Part shown: positions 9,964 through 20,952 of the stretch, one piece after another | Numbering within the stretch: position 1 is the stretch's first letter | How the letters are laid out: each line of letters starts with the position of its first letter | Assembly: GCA_021464525.1 (NCBI GenBank) | Contig: JADRCO010000794.1 | Coordinates: 1 to 26,328, forward strand | Origin: Rhizophagus sp. LPA8_4_AMF | Taxonomy: Eukaryota; Glomeromycota; Glomeromycetes; Glomerales; Glomeraceae | Reading direction: 5' to 3' | Length of the DNA: 26,328 nucleotides | Notes under the pieces: model-generated | Seen by the model: only the letters and a program-made list of their open reading frames with translations | Database searches by the model: none | Told to the model about the DNA's origin: nothing | Translations under genes and position numbers: made by a program

Positions 9964-11810
9964 AGCGATGAATTTAATTAATTTAATTACAAATTAGTGG
10001 AAATCAAAATATTAAAAATTCTAACTTTTACAGTAAAATAAAATAAACATTTTATTTGACAAAAAAAAAAAAAATATCAATTTAAAGATTGAAAAACGCC
10101 AAAGTTTATCTATTATTTTGAATAAATTATTATGTGTAATTTTGTTTGTTTGTCACTAGTGAATGTGGGGAAGGAAAACATTCTATTTATGATATAAATT
10201 ACGATAATTCTGCAGAATGTTAATCAATTTATGGGTCATATGATATTTTAAACTAAGAGAAAAAAACTTGAGACCTTGATTTAGTTCAAGATTTTGTGAA
10301 AAAATTTCCCACCAATGTTACAAACAATCTTCAACATATACTGTACTTTGTAGTAACTTTTTTGATTGTGAAATGTTTAGCTATCGCGAAGCTTATCAGT
10401 TCAATTAATTACATCACGGTGACGGGTTGGAAAAAAAAGTAGAACAGCGGAGTGCAGAAAAAAGAGTGTCACACCACATATTAAGGACAATGGTCGTTGA
10501 AGATCTTTTCTTGCCAAAAAAACAGATATTATTCCTATGTAAGAAAGCATGAATTATCAACATTTTCATGATAAAATTACTGCAAGATTAGTTAATGGGC
10601 TGTTTAATTTTCAGTAACACACGAAAACGACAGCAAGTTGCATGATTTCTTTGTTTTCTTAATGCGCTTTATTACGGATATTTGTAACTTTATGTTATGC
10701 GTAGATCCGATTTTCAAGACAAATTTACCTTTTTTTAAATTTTCAGTGATTACAATAATAAATGCATAAAAAGATTTTTTATTTTTATTTTTTAATATTT
10801 ACCTTATCCGTTATTTTAATAGTTACAAAAATCTTTAAATCCTTTCAAATCTATCACCTCATTTCTCACCTGATTCAGATAATCCAGATACCTGGAGTTG
10901 TACTATAACTCGGATTTCCCCACAAACTCTCTTTCTTGTGACATTTCTCTTTTTATCACGGATGTAGTTTTACGTTTTTAGTGTCACAACTTGCTTGGCT
11001 GATTTTCTTTGATTACATTTTGCATTAGTACTATTAGTACTTATTTACAATAAGAAATTTTATTTTCCTGTTCTTTTTGTACTCTTTTAACCCCTTTCTA
11101 TTTTTTCAGCCCCCTTTGTTACCAAAAAATAATACCATTAAATATATATATAAAAAAAAAAATTCAAATTTTATTTTCACTTTTTTTTTCAAAGCGGATA
11201 GTTTTTTTTTTTTTTTTCGTTGTCTCTTTATCATATCATAGATCCTTTTACATTTTTTTTTATCATTTAATATTGTCCTTCACGCGCTTCCTTTCCATAC
11301 TTGAATTAAAAAAAAAAAAATTATATGTCGTAACCCAAACCTTACATCACATTTACATTTTTTTATTTTAATTTTAATATTTAAAGTATCATTAATAAAT
11401 CAAAAGTATTCATTATATAAATGCATTGTCTCCCTATACTATTTTTCTTTCATTAGTCCTTTATTAAAATCATCGAATCTCGGGAGAATTTATTATTCTG
11501 TTCGTTCACGGAGACAGAAATAAATAAAGAGTATAGGGTATAGTTTATATAAACTCTCACTACTATTCTTTTTTACCATAAAAAAAAAAGCTTACATACT
11601 TTTCGTTATAATTTAGAGGTGTATTCTGCTCTATTGACCTCGATAATTATTATTTAATATTTAGTTAGATTTTAATAAATAACTGAGTTATTTCCTCAAT
11701 TATAAAAAAAAATCAAGGTTTCTTTCTTTTTCTTTTTTTTTCTGTCATTTTTTACCTGCCGCAGCAATAACTTATAATATGTATTATATTTTATTATTTC
11801 TTTTAAAAAG
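9964..11810. other. Intergenic region upstream of the kinase
   Basis: No gene is convincingly supported in these 1.8 kb. The last 700 bases are rich in pyrimidine runs and A/T tracts, usual for a fungal promoter and leader. An 8-base inverted repeat, TTGTGACA (10936-10943) and TGTCACAA (10982-10989), could be a protein-binding site, but this is only a possibility. Confidence 0.5.
11545..11553 (+). promoter_or_regulatory. TATA-like box upstream of the kinase gene
   Basis: TTATATAAA lies about 260 bases before the kinase ATG. It is followed by CT-rich tracts (about 11554-11760), which are common near fungal transcription starts. In DNA this AT-rich the match may be chance. Confidence 0.25.
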
Positions 11811-13073
11811 ATGTCAGCAAAGGAAACTTACTTTAACCCTTCTGAGCGTATTGGAAAATTTATTGATAATGGTCGACTTGAAATAACTAATATCCTTGGA
11901 ATCGGTGCTTATGGTGTAGTTTATTCTGCAAAACATGTTTTAACTCAACGTGTATATGCGGTAAAATGTATGCCAAAGACAAATATTGATGCAAGACAAC
12001 ATCGATTACATGAATCAGAGATAAGATTACACGCTCAAGTTTCAGGTCATCCAAATATTATAAGTTTAGAAAAAATTGTTGAAACCTCTGATACACTTAA
12101 CGTAGTACTTGAATATTGTCATGAGGGTGATTTATTCTCAATGATAACTGAAAAAGGAGGTTATCTTGGAAATGATCAACTTATCAAACAAGTTTTTATA
12201 CAAATACTCGATGCTGTACAATTTTGTCATTTCAACGGAATTTATCATCGAGATTTAAAACCTGAAAATATTCTCGTCTTTGATGAAGGAAGGACTGTAA
12301 AACTTGCTGATTTTGGTTTGGCTACAACTGATTGTTGGTCAAGGGATTTCGGTTGTGGATCAACTTTTTATATGAGTCCAGGTATTTATTTTATTATATT
12401 TTATCTCATTTTATTTTCATTCATTATCAATTATTAAATAAAAATATTTTCTATTTTAGAATGTCAAGGTGGACTAAATAAAAGAGTACGAGGATATGCA
12501 ACCGCTTTCAATGATGTATGGTCTTTAGGAGTTATTCTTATTAATCTTACTTGTGGTCGTAATCCTTGGAAACAAGCTTGTCTTCGTGATGAAACTTTTT
12601 CCGTATTTTTACGAGATCGTGATTTTTTAAAGACAATTCTCCCGCTTTCTGACGAACTCAATGAAATTTTAAAAGATATCTTTACTCTTGATCCCGAAAA
12701 ACGCATTTCATTGGATGAACTTAGAGAACGTATACTCTCATGTCGCAAATTTACTGTATCAGAATATGACGATTTTATCGAAGAGGAAGAAATCTCTTCA
12801 ACATCACATGATCGTTTATCTACAAGTTCTTCCGCTACTGCTTGTTCATGGTATTCAATGAATTCAGAAATAGGTTTCTCAGCTGCCCCTTCGGAATTCC
12901 TGGACGATTATGATCGTTGTTCAACTTCAAATAATTCTGCTTCTTCTTTGTCAACTTTAGCAAATAGTCAACCAGATTTGATTAAATGTATCGATCATGA
13001 CTTGGAATTCAATCTGAAATGTGATGATCATTTAATGGAAAATCAACAAATTCAAACTATATATACCTTTTAA
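11811..13073 (+). CDS. Serine/threonine protein kinase, Ran1/Sks1/Ksp1-like
   Basis: Two exons (11811-12381 and 12460-13073) are joined across a 78-base GT-AG intron. The splice restores the SPE form of the APE motif and gives 394 residues. The kinase domain is complete: glycine loop GIGAYGVV (30-37), ATP-binding Lys52 in AVK, likely helix-C Glu70, HRDLKPEN (146-153, catalytic Asp148), DFG (167-169), SPE (189-191), DVWSLG (209-214) and Arg272. The HRDLKPEN loop marks a Ser/Thr kinase. The N-terminal lead-in and GAYGVVYSAKH are like fungal Ran1/Pat1, Sks1 and Vhs1 kinases, which act in nutrient and meiosis control; this subfamily call is inference. The tail (about 290-394) is rich in Ser and acidic residues and has no domain I know. 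It is convergent with the eIF4A-III gene downstream. Confidence 0.9.
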
Positions 13074-13943
13074 AAAAAACATTTCTTTTAAAATTTCCCT
13101 TATTCGAAGAACTTTTTCGTATATGAAATATCATTTAATTTTTTAACTGGAGATTATACCATCACCATAACATATGATTACTCTTTTCGTATTTAGGAGT
13201 TATTTTGACTCTTTTTTTTTTTTAAAAAAAAACCCATAAAGATATATTTAAATCGATTTAATCGTACCAACATATTTACATATCAAATTTAAAGAAACAA
13301 TTATCATCTCATGTTTCAAAACGATATAAAAGTTTTGTAACATATAAGACCTTTTTTTTTAATATGCGATCTTATTTATTTAAGAAAATATTTATTCGTC
13401 GTTTTATATTATCGAATTACTTATATCTCCAGATTATTATTATTTACCTTTCGACTTTTCAATTCACTTTAATTATCATTTTCATTTGAAAATAATTTCT
13501 TGTAAATATTTTTTTTTCTTTTCTCTTACGTCTTGTTTAAATTTTCGTAAACAAGATTTCAAAACTTTTATCTTCTTGTATATAGATTTTTTTAGTTCAT
13601 TTAGTTTTGGTATTAAGATATTTAAAATTATTACTAAACGGATTTCGAATTACAATCACAAACACAAACACAATTTACAAACACAATTCGCAAACGCAAA
13701 CACAAACGCAAACAAACAATATAAATAAAAATAATAAAAAAAAATGCTTACTGGTTAAGTGTTATTTGAATATACAATTTTCTTATGGATTTGTTTTATT
13801 GTTACTTGTTATTTATAATTAACTTTAAGAATCCAATTCTAAATATCTTTGATTAATTATATTTATGAATTGCATTCACAAAATTTAACTTGTAAACTAA
13901 TTGAAACACAATTAATCATTGCTATGAATTGTTGACTTATTAA
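13074..13943. other. Shared 3' region between convergent genes
   Basis: Kinase (plus) and eIF4A-III (minus) genes end towards each other here, so both 3' untranslated regions lie in this stretch. It is AT-rich with several poly-T runs and one CA-rich microsatellite. No further gene is supported. Confidence 0.6.
13656..13718. repeat. ACAAAC/GCAAAC microsatellite
   Basis: Irregular six-base words (CACAAA, ACAAAC, GCAAAC) are repeated about ten times. Frames that cross this tract are low-complexity and not real genes. Confidence 0.75.
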
Positions 13944-15682
13944 TTAAAGCAAATCTGACACATTCATTGGCATCTCATCTATTTGAGTACTATAAAACTG
14001 TTCAATATCACGAAGAATTCTAACATCGTCTGAAGTCACAAAGTTGATAGCAACCCCTGAAAACAATAAGAAAAAAACTTTTATAAAGTGTGATTGAAAT
14101 GATTAATCAATCTGTCTAAAAAATTTACCTTTTCTTCCAAAACGACCAGATCGACCGATTCGATGAATATATAATTCACGGTTACTTGGCAAATCGTAAT
14201 TTATTCTTTATCAAATAATAATAGAAATAAATATGTTATGCTATCATATCGAGATTAATTAAGCCTAATGTATAAAACACTTAAACACTAGAATATTCTT
14301 ACACTAAAGATACTTGTTGGACATCAATACCGCGAGCCCATACATCAGTAGTAATTAGCACACGACTTGAAATAAGGACGCATCATTACAAAGATTATTT
14401 ATGATCGAAGTCAATATAAAAAAGAAATAATTATTAATTATGATATCAAACCTTGAGCCTTGACGAAATTCCTGCATGATAGCATCCCTTTCTTTTTGCG
14501 GCATATCTCCATGCATTGATGAAACCGTAAAATTTGCTTCTCGCATTTTTTCAGTTAACCAATCAACCTAAGATTAGTTAAATTTATATTTGAAAAGTTA
14601 CTTGTGTCGAATTTAAAACCAAAATAAGAAAACTTACCTTTCGACGTGTATTACAAAATATTACCGCCTGTGTAATTGTAAGAGTATCATACAAATCACA
14701 AAGAGTATCAAATTTCCATTCCTCCTTTTCAACTGCTACGAAAAACTGTTTAATTCCTTCCAATGTCAATTCATCCCGTTTAACCAATATGCGAATAGGT
14801 TCTGTCATAAATTTTGTAGTCATTTCAAGTACATCGTAAGGTAACGTAGCACTTAAAAGAACGACCTGTGTATTAGGTGGAAGATATCGATATACATCAT
14901 ATATTTGATCTTTGAAGCCTTTATTAAGTAATTCATCAGCTTCGTCTAATACGAGCATCTTTATATGACGAGTTCGCAAATTTCGACGTCTAATCATGTC
15001 AAAAACACGACCTGGTGTACCAGAAACAACGTGCTGACCATGATCTAATTTACGAATATCCTCTCCAACACTAGTCCCTCCAATACAAGCATGACATTGC
15101 ACGTTCATATAGTCACCAAGCGCTAATATCACACTCTGTATTTGAGTTGCCAATTCCCTTGTGGGGGATAAAACAAGAGCTTGGGTTTCCCTAACTGTTG
15201 TATCTATACATTGAAGGATAGAAATGGAAAAGGTAGCCGTTTTACCCGTTCCAGACTGTGCTTGTGCGATTACATCACGACCTTTTATTATAGGAACAAT
15301 AGCTCTTTGCTGAATTGCCGACGGCTTTTCAAAATCTGGGAACAATTTGTAAAATAATTATTATTCATTAATTTTTAGTTATAAAAAATTTTTATACTTA
15401 CTATAAGCGTAGATCCCCCTTAGTAAATCTTCCTTTAAACCTATTGCATCGAAGGTGGGAACCCTAAAAAAAAGATCGAATTATTATGCAAAATATAGAA
15501 TAGAAAATATATAAAATAGTAATAAAATGACTACTCAACACTTTCACATCTTCACTGGTTTCAAAAACTAATTTTTCATCAGCTTTTCGATCAAACTATA
15601 ATGGCATTAACAACTAAATAAGTATCCATCAAACGAGCGGACTCAACTGTTCTATAGGAAATAACTTAATTACCTTTGACAT
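13944..15682 (-). CDS. EIF4A3: eIF4A-III type DEAD-box RNA helicase
   Basis: Eight exons on the minus strand: 15682-15674, 15595-15540, 15463-15402, 15335-14638, 14567-14452, 14365-14303, 14205-14129 and 14056-13944. The introns are 66-97 bases and GT-AG. The joined frame is 397 residues, the usual family length. Motifs in order: Phe44 and the Q motif to Gln51, AQSGTGKT (68-75), PTREL (100-104), GG (128-129), TPGR (149-152), DEAD (173-176), SAT (204-206), VIFCNT (267-272), ARGID (324-328) and HRIGRSGR (349-356). The short N-terminus, RYLPP, and the YSTQIDEMP ending match eIF4A-III (yeast Fal1) better than translation factor eIF4A. In the family it is the RNA-clamping ATPase of the exon junction complex and also serves in pre-rRNA processing. 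The first coding exon is only ATG TCA AAG. No lesion is seen. Confidence 0.96.
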
Positions 15683-16086
15683 GTTTAAAATGCTGTTTTT
15701 TGACGATTCTTCGATGAACTTATTTTATAACTTGAGTTGCCAAGCCACCCAAATTTTATATTAAATAAGTGGCGCAGTCAATTTTGATACAGGAAGTGGG
15801 TGATAAATAAGATTTCCTCAAAAAAAAAAAAAGGAAAAAAAAAGAAATTGAAATGATGCAGAGTGACAATTTATTATATATAAAAACCAAAAGTATTACA
15901 TATACTTGTAAATTTAGAATTTTCAAAATTAATAATGAAAATATATACACACATTTTTTTTTTTTTTTTTGATATAATTAAAATAACAATTAAATTGCTA
16001 ATTAATAGAAATCTGCAAAGCAAAAGTTATTTTTGAAGTTTAGTTGAAAAATATCAAATTTACAAGTACACAAACTAAAAAATATT
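15683..16086. other. Intergenic region between PP2C and eIF4A-III genes
   Basis: These 404 bases must hold the PP2C 3' end and the eIF4A-III promoter, both on the minus strand. There are A and T homopolymers at about 15820-15843 and 15954-15970. No conserved element or further gene is recognisable. Confidence 0.55.
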
Positions 16087-18412
16087 TTACATCAATACTA
16101 ATATACATGTGCAATCATCATATTCCTGTAAAGTATTTTCAAATAAGACCCGATCCCCCTCTCGGTTACAAAGATGAGCTACAATTTTCTTTAGCTGGCA
16201 TCTAGCATCCAGTTGTTGTCCAATACAAGTAGCGATTGTTTGATTTTGCAATTCTGCCTTATTCGAGTACAAATGGTCAAATAATCCATCGCTACTCATT
16301 AACATGAATCTATTACCATTATATTCTGTAAATGGTCCTAATCTTTCAAAATATATATCCGGCTTACAAGATATAACTGGTTTTGAAGGATTTAATTTAA
16401 AAAGTAAATCCCCACAAGTTGCAGCGACATTAAGTGAAAAATGAATGCCATTATTATTTTTGTATGGAACACCTAGATCATTATCAGCGGCTTGTAGTCT
16501 AATGCGTGCATTCTTCAAATTTGCACGAACATTACGTTCTTGAGGAAATGGGTCAAATTTAATAGGTTTATCCTGATTATCCACAAATACACCACCATTA
16601 GAATATATTTGTAAAGCGAGGCGTTCTAGATATGGCTTATGATCTTCACTAGAAAATTCTACCATCCACTTATTGTCCGTCTTACAACCAACAAGTGTAC
16701 GGGAATCCCCAACATTTACATTGATGAACCATTCACCAAAAAAGAGATTAATAACTAGGGTAGCTCCATCATCGACAGGTTCTACTTGATTACCCCTTCC
16801 CCTATTATGAATTACATCATGCTGCCATTTACGATATTCTTCACGTTTAGCATCAAGATATTCATCATCTAACCTTTTAATAAGCAAAGTTATGTCCTGT
16901 TTAAACTTTTCCTGAACCTTTTGATCATCTAATTGTGAATAATCATATTGACATAACATATTTTCTAAACGACTTGGTATTTTATTAGTTAGAAATGCAG
17001 AACATCCAGAACCTCCATGCCCATCTGCTAAGCAAAATAATCTACACAAGAAAGATCCATCCGAATTTTTAAGATCTTTTATTGAAAAAGAATCTTCACA
17101 ATTTGTCTTTGGGCATCTCATATTGCCCTGATGTCGAAATCGAGCATAAGAGTATCCTACTTCCTGAGCTACAGCAAATGATGTAGGGCCAATGAATAAA
17201 TTAATATCAAAATCTGATGGCTCACTCGTTGTACACAGTGAGGAATTAAAACCTTCGACACTATATAAACAAAAAAGTTTATAAATATGGTAAAAATATT
17301 ATCTCACTATTCAAATATAAAATGAAAATCATACTCGTTCGGTATTGGTTCATTTGTGACTTGCTGTGACGTATCCATTGATATATCGCTTTCAGACGAA
17401 TCCGACTCGCTCTCACTTGTAAATTCACTTGTAGAATGATATTTAGCAATTCTCTTACGTGAAGGTTGTTCATCTGACGAATCTGTGTCGCTTTCATCAG
17501 TTTCACTATCATCAGATTCGCTATCATCAGAATCACTTTCTTCGGAATCGCTTTCCGACGTGTATTCATAGAGCTGCTGTCGAGATTTAGTTCTTTTCGT
17601 TTGTGTGATTTTCTTGATCGCAGGCCTCTTTGGTGGGGGTTTTTTATTTTTTACTTGTGTTTGTGTTCTCTTTTTAGTATACGTGAGTTTTCGCGCTTTA
17701 GGACGAGGTTTTCTTACCGGAGGATTTTGGTTCACATTATCGGGAGGAGGATTCATATCCATCGAGGCAATAACTTCTGAATCTTTTGGAAAAAGACTTA
17801 AGGAAATTCGATAACAAACACCATAAGTAGCTTTATATTTTTCAATAGGAGGTTCTACTTTTAGTGTTCTGGCCGTAGAGAGTCCTGTGGAAATTGCACC
17901 TTGAATGGTAGCTCTCGGCGTATTTCCCCTAAGTAGTCAGCAGAATTAGTCAAACTCGACACGAGTGAAAAAAGACTACGATCACAGCGTGCCAAGAATT
18001 CGAGGAGGAAAAACACACCGAAGTTGAGCTAGATCTAATTTCCGACAATCGTCTACAAAAAAAAGCATAAATTAAATTTAGTCATATTTATCATAGAAAA
18101 ACTTCTAATTTTATCGTCAAACGTGGCGACTAGCATACCGACTAACTGCATTGCAGTCATCCATTGGTTTCTGTTATGCAGCAATGTTTTTATTATAGCA
18201 TTAAAAACTTTATTGCAACGCTGTTCAGGTCTTAGTGCAAGGCTTTCGAAAGAAGGCATATTTGGCAGGTCCGTCATTTTCTTAACCGAGTAGCTGTGAA
18301 AAAACTAAAATTGTGATTCTTTATACAATAATTAAGAAAACCTTTATGAACTAAAAATAAATTACCTTTTAAATTCAATCACTGCGGCGGAGATGAAATC
18401 TTTTTCGAACAT
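16087..18412 (-). CDS. PP2C-type protein phosphatase with long N-terminal extension
   Basis: Five exons: 18412-18366, 18293-18103, 18052-17986, 17928-17335 and 17260-16087, giving 690 residues in one frame. The C-terminal PP2C domain (about 330-690) has the metal-binding set: ED (355-356), DGHGG (379-383), DDGATLV (463-469), GDSR (484-487), SSDG (622-625) and DDCT (681-684). It should be an Mg/Mn-dependent Ser/Thr phosphatase. The domain carries an insert after GDSR. The N-terminal part (about 1-150) has TPRATIQGAIS and a following YGVCYRIS, which suggests a fungal winged-helix fold of the GDS1/HARE kind; this is a guess. Then come a basic Lys/Pro/Thr region (about 176-218) and Ser/Asp/Glu tracts (about 226-256 and 270-288), likely nuclear and a target of acidophilic kinases. 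The exon 2 donor (GTTTTT) is weak, but the frame supports it. Starting at 17121 would lose the first PP2C strand. Confidence 0.85.
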
Positions 18413-18432
18413 TTTTACGCAGCAAGTTTTTA

Positions 18433-18480
18433 CAAATAACATGTGACAAATAACATGTGACGAATTATACAAGTCACGTG
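18433..18480 (-). promoter_or_regulatory. Promoter-proximal tandem repeat and CACGTG box
   Basis: CAAATAACATGTGA occurs twice head to tail (18433-18446, 18447-18460), just upstream of the phosphatase ATG. A CACGTG palindrome, the usual bHLH site, follows at 18475-18480. The position suggests promoter elements. No binding evidence can be drawn from sequence alone. Confidence 0.35.
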
Positions 18481-18508
18481 AATGTAAAAATAATAAATTA
18501 TTTATATA

Positions 18509-18659
18509 CAGTTCACCCTCACTATAGTGAATTCTATGGGCTGGAGATTAAAATTCATTAAAGTGGAAATTCACTCATTTTATTATATATATAAAAAATC
18601 TGAATTATTCTTCATTATAGCAAGTTATTTACTACAATTTATTATAGAAAGATAAACTG
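18509..18659. mobile_element. Pogo-like MITE with TA target duplication
   Basis: CAGTTCACC at 18509 and GATAAACTG ending at 18659 form imperfect inverted ends flanked by TA on each side. The inner sequence has CTCACTATAGTGAATTC, and the other strand has CTATAATAAA- and CTATAATGAAG-like blocks, the pattern seen at ends of pogo/Tigger-type elements (CAGT..ACCTC..TATA..GAA). It is 151 bases with no coding part. It lies about 100 bases upstream of the phosphatase start codon. Confidence 0.6.
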
Positions 18660-18661
18660 TA

Positions 18662-19789
18662 TATTTAAACTTAAAAATAAATATTATATATTTAAATATG
18701 TTATTGTTAAATAAATTTATATAAAAAATATTATTTAAGAATAAAAAATCTATATAGTTTAATAATTCTCTTTAAATATATATATACTTTCTAAGTGAAT
18801 ATATTATATATTTTTTCTCTAAATGCATCTTTTTACTTAGTTTTGAGTAAATAAAGATCATATAAAATTTCTTTTTCCAAATATACATTTTCTTTAAATT
18901 CAAATTTTTATTATAATCCTAAAGGGAATTTAGAGAGAATTGACCATAATGGCAAATAATTATTTATTATCATAGTTATTTGGCTTTTAAATTTAATTAA
19001 TTTAATTAAAAAATCCAATTATATTATAATTTTAACCTTAATTTTAACTCTAATTTTAATTTAATTCTAACTTTAATACTAATTTTTAAATTTTACTATA
19101 GAATTTATATACTTAAGTATCATTATATAATTACAAATAAATATTTTCTTTAAATTATAAATTATTGTCTAAAGTATAGTAAAGAATTCTATAATACATT
19201 TTATATTATACAAATCTTATCTGTTCTGCTATGTAAATAACTAATCAATTTTCAATTTAATATTAAATTTAAATAACCTTTACATTACTATGTAATACTT
19301 CAGACATTCTAACAGTTTTTTTTAATTTTGCAGTGCATTTATAAAATTATTATATTAGTAAAAATGTCTAATACATTTAAGTAAAAATAACTAAAAATAA
19401 ATATAATATTATTATCCTATAAACTACCTGTTATTCAAAAAGAACTTCATTTATGCACTATTGGTAAGATGATTTGGTTCATGCAGGTATTTATATATGT
19501 AATAATACAAAATTCTTAGCCATAAAGCTATAAATAAAATCAAAATTAAAAGCTAAAAGTTGAAATATTTCTTTTTTTTTTGTATGTTTGTTCAGTATTA
19601 GGCAGATCTATAATCTGAGAAATATTGAAGTATAACTACTGCGACCAACACTCACCTAACACAACCCTAAGTAAACTTATCATTAAACCTATCTCAGACC
19701 TGAAAAAGCCTCTCTTTTGATGATCACATAAGGTCAAATCAGATTTCTATATTTTGAAATCCCATATCCACCTAAAGGTGTACTTCAAA
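18662..19789. other. AT-rich gene-free stretch
   Basis: A/T-dominated sequence with a degenerate TTTTAACYYTAATTTTAA run near 19030-19090. No gene, RNA gene or defined element is supported. Confidence 0.55.
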
Positions 19790-19970
19790 TTCAATCAATC
19801 TGGATATCTGATCATCTATTCAAAATTTGATCAGATTCAGATTCATTTGTTTATATCATCAGATTGACCAGATGGATTATCAGATATCTGGTGATTTTTT
19901 TTTCAACAGTATATCACCATATTGACTGAATAGATCAAATATCTGGTAATTTTTTTTTAACAGCTTTTTT
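19790..19970. repeat. Subterminal repeats at the likely 5' end of hAT-A
   Basis: CTGGATATCTG (19800-19810), CAGATATCTGG (19881-19891) and AAATATCTGG (about 19938) recur. Two of them are each followed by a run of T and then AACAG, about 55 bases apart. The same GATATCTG words mark the start of hAT-B at 24.9 kb, so I take this as the 5' subterminal region of hAT-A. The exact terminus is not found. Confidence 0.5.
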
Positions 19971-20139
19971 AAACTCTTTTTTTTTATTTATATTTTAGTA
20001 GGTTTGGAAGATAGAGGACAGAGATCAAAAAAAGTGAATTTTTCCTTTAATCTTGGTTTTTTTTTATTTTTATTGATTAGTTTCTTTTATTATAGAGTTA
20101 CAATAGCATTACAAACTGCAGATTACAACAATAAAAGTT

Positions 20140-20610
20140 AAGGTAAGTTCTTTTTGTTCTTCTCTTGTCTTTGGAATGTCATTAATATTTCTTTTTCTTT
20201 TTTTCTTTAGGAAATGCCTTCTTGGACTTGAATTTCAGCTTGGATTATGAAAGGTATGTTGAAAATATCACTTTTTTTTGTTTTGGAAATGTTACTAACA
20301 TTCTTTTTACTTCTTTTTTTCTAGGGATGTCTTTTGAATTTTGCTTTTAACTTTAAATTATAAGTTTGGAGAGAGGAATTTGTTTTTAAAATAGGCTTTT
20401 TGCAATAAAAAGGGGGAAACTACCAAAAAAATTAAATTTATATTTATATATTAAATATGCTCCAAATATTGTAATTTGTCCAGAATTAGCATTAATTAAA
20501 AAAATTTTTTTTTAGCAGTTTCCCTTCTTTCTATTGCAAAGAACCCAAATGACTTTTTAGACTTGATTTTTAGCTTAGATTTTACATAGTAAGTTGAAAT
20601 AGTATGAATT
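20140..20610 (+). repeat. Intron-like tandem repeat, about 111-base unit
   Basis: AAGGTAAGTT at 20140 and AAGGTATGTT at 20251 each start a pyrimidine-rich stretch ending in TTTAG or TCTAG. A short coding-like piece follows: AFLDLNFSLDYE near 20215, a decayed copy near 20330, and DFLDLIFSLDF near 20550. So splice donor, polypyrimidine tract, acceptor and micro-exon repeat as a unit. The third copy is displaced by the insertion at 20396-20543. The unit sits between the hAT-A 5' end and its transposase. Confidence 0.5.
20396..20543. mobile_element. Short MITE inside hAT-A
   Basis: CTTTTTGCAATAAAAAGGGG at 20396 pairs with a complement ending near 20543 (TCCCTTCTTTCTATTGCAAA). TTTGCAATA-AAA--GGGAAACT is common to both ends, roughly 28-base arms with several mismatches. 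The centre is A/T. It lies between two copies of the intron-like repeat, so it inserted after that repeat had formed. Confidence 0.55.
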
Positions 20611-20952
20611 TATTTTTTTTTTTATTTAAGAATATTATTATAAATATTTCTTTTGATTTTTCTTTATAGACACCTTAAATTTACACAAACTTTAATTGGT
20701 AAATTAGAAAAAGAAAAAGATCAGTTTGTAAAGCAAATAATTAAGATAATTTATAAAAATTCCATTTAAAGTTTTATTTTAACTAATTTTAAAAAGATTT
20801 ATGTTATTGATAATCAATAAGTATTTGTAATTCAGTTCACATTTCTTTTTTTTACATATGCTCTTTTTTACACATACTTTTTTTCTTGTAAAAAGTTTTT
20901 ACATTTTTTTATAATAATTTTTTACTAAAAATTTATATATTTTGCCATAAAT

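Noticed and set aside
12464..12748. Minus-strand frame under kinase exon 2
   Set aside because: It is antisense to well-conserved kinase codons and has no family features.
13486..13822. Two overlapping plus-strand frames after the kinase
   Set aside because: They consist of T-rich and CAAACA-repeat codons in the shared 3' region. No start context or homology is visible.
17279..17569. Second minus-strand frame overlapping the phosphatase exon 4
   Set aside because: It is a shifted reading of the repetitive Ser/Asp codons and runs into the intron. It does not connect to the PP2C domain.
17605..17814. Plus-strand hydrophobic frame opposite the phosphatase
   Set aside because: It is the antisense of the Lys/Pro-rich exon, which turns into Phe/Gly/Leu codons. 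The minus-strand frame joins into a full PP2C protein.
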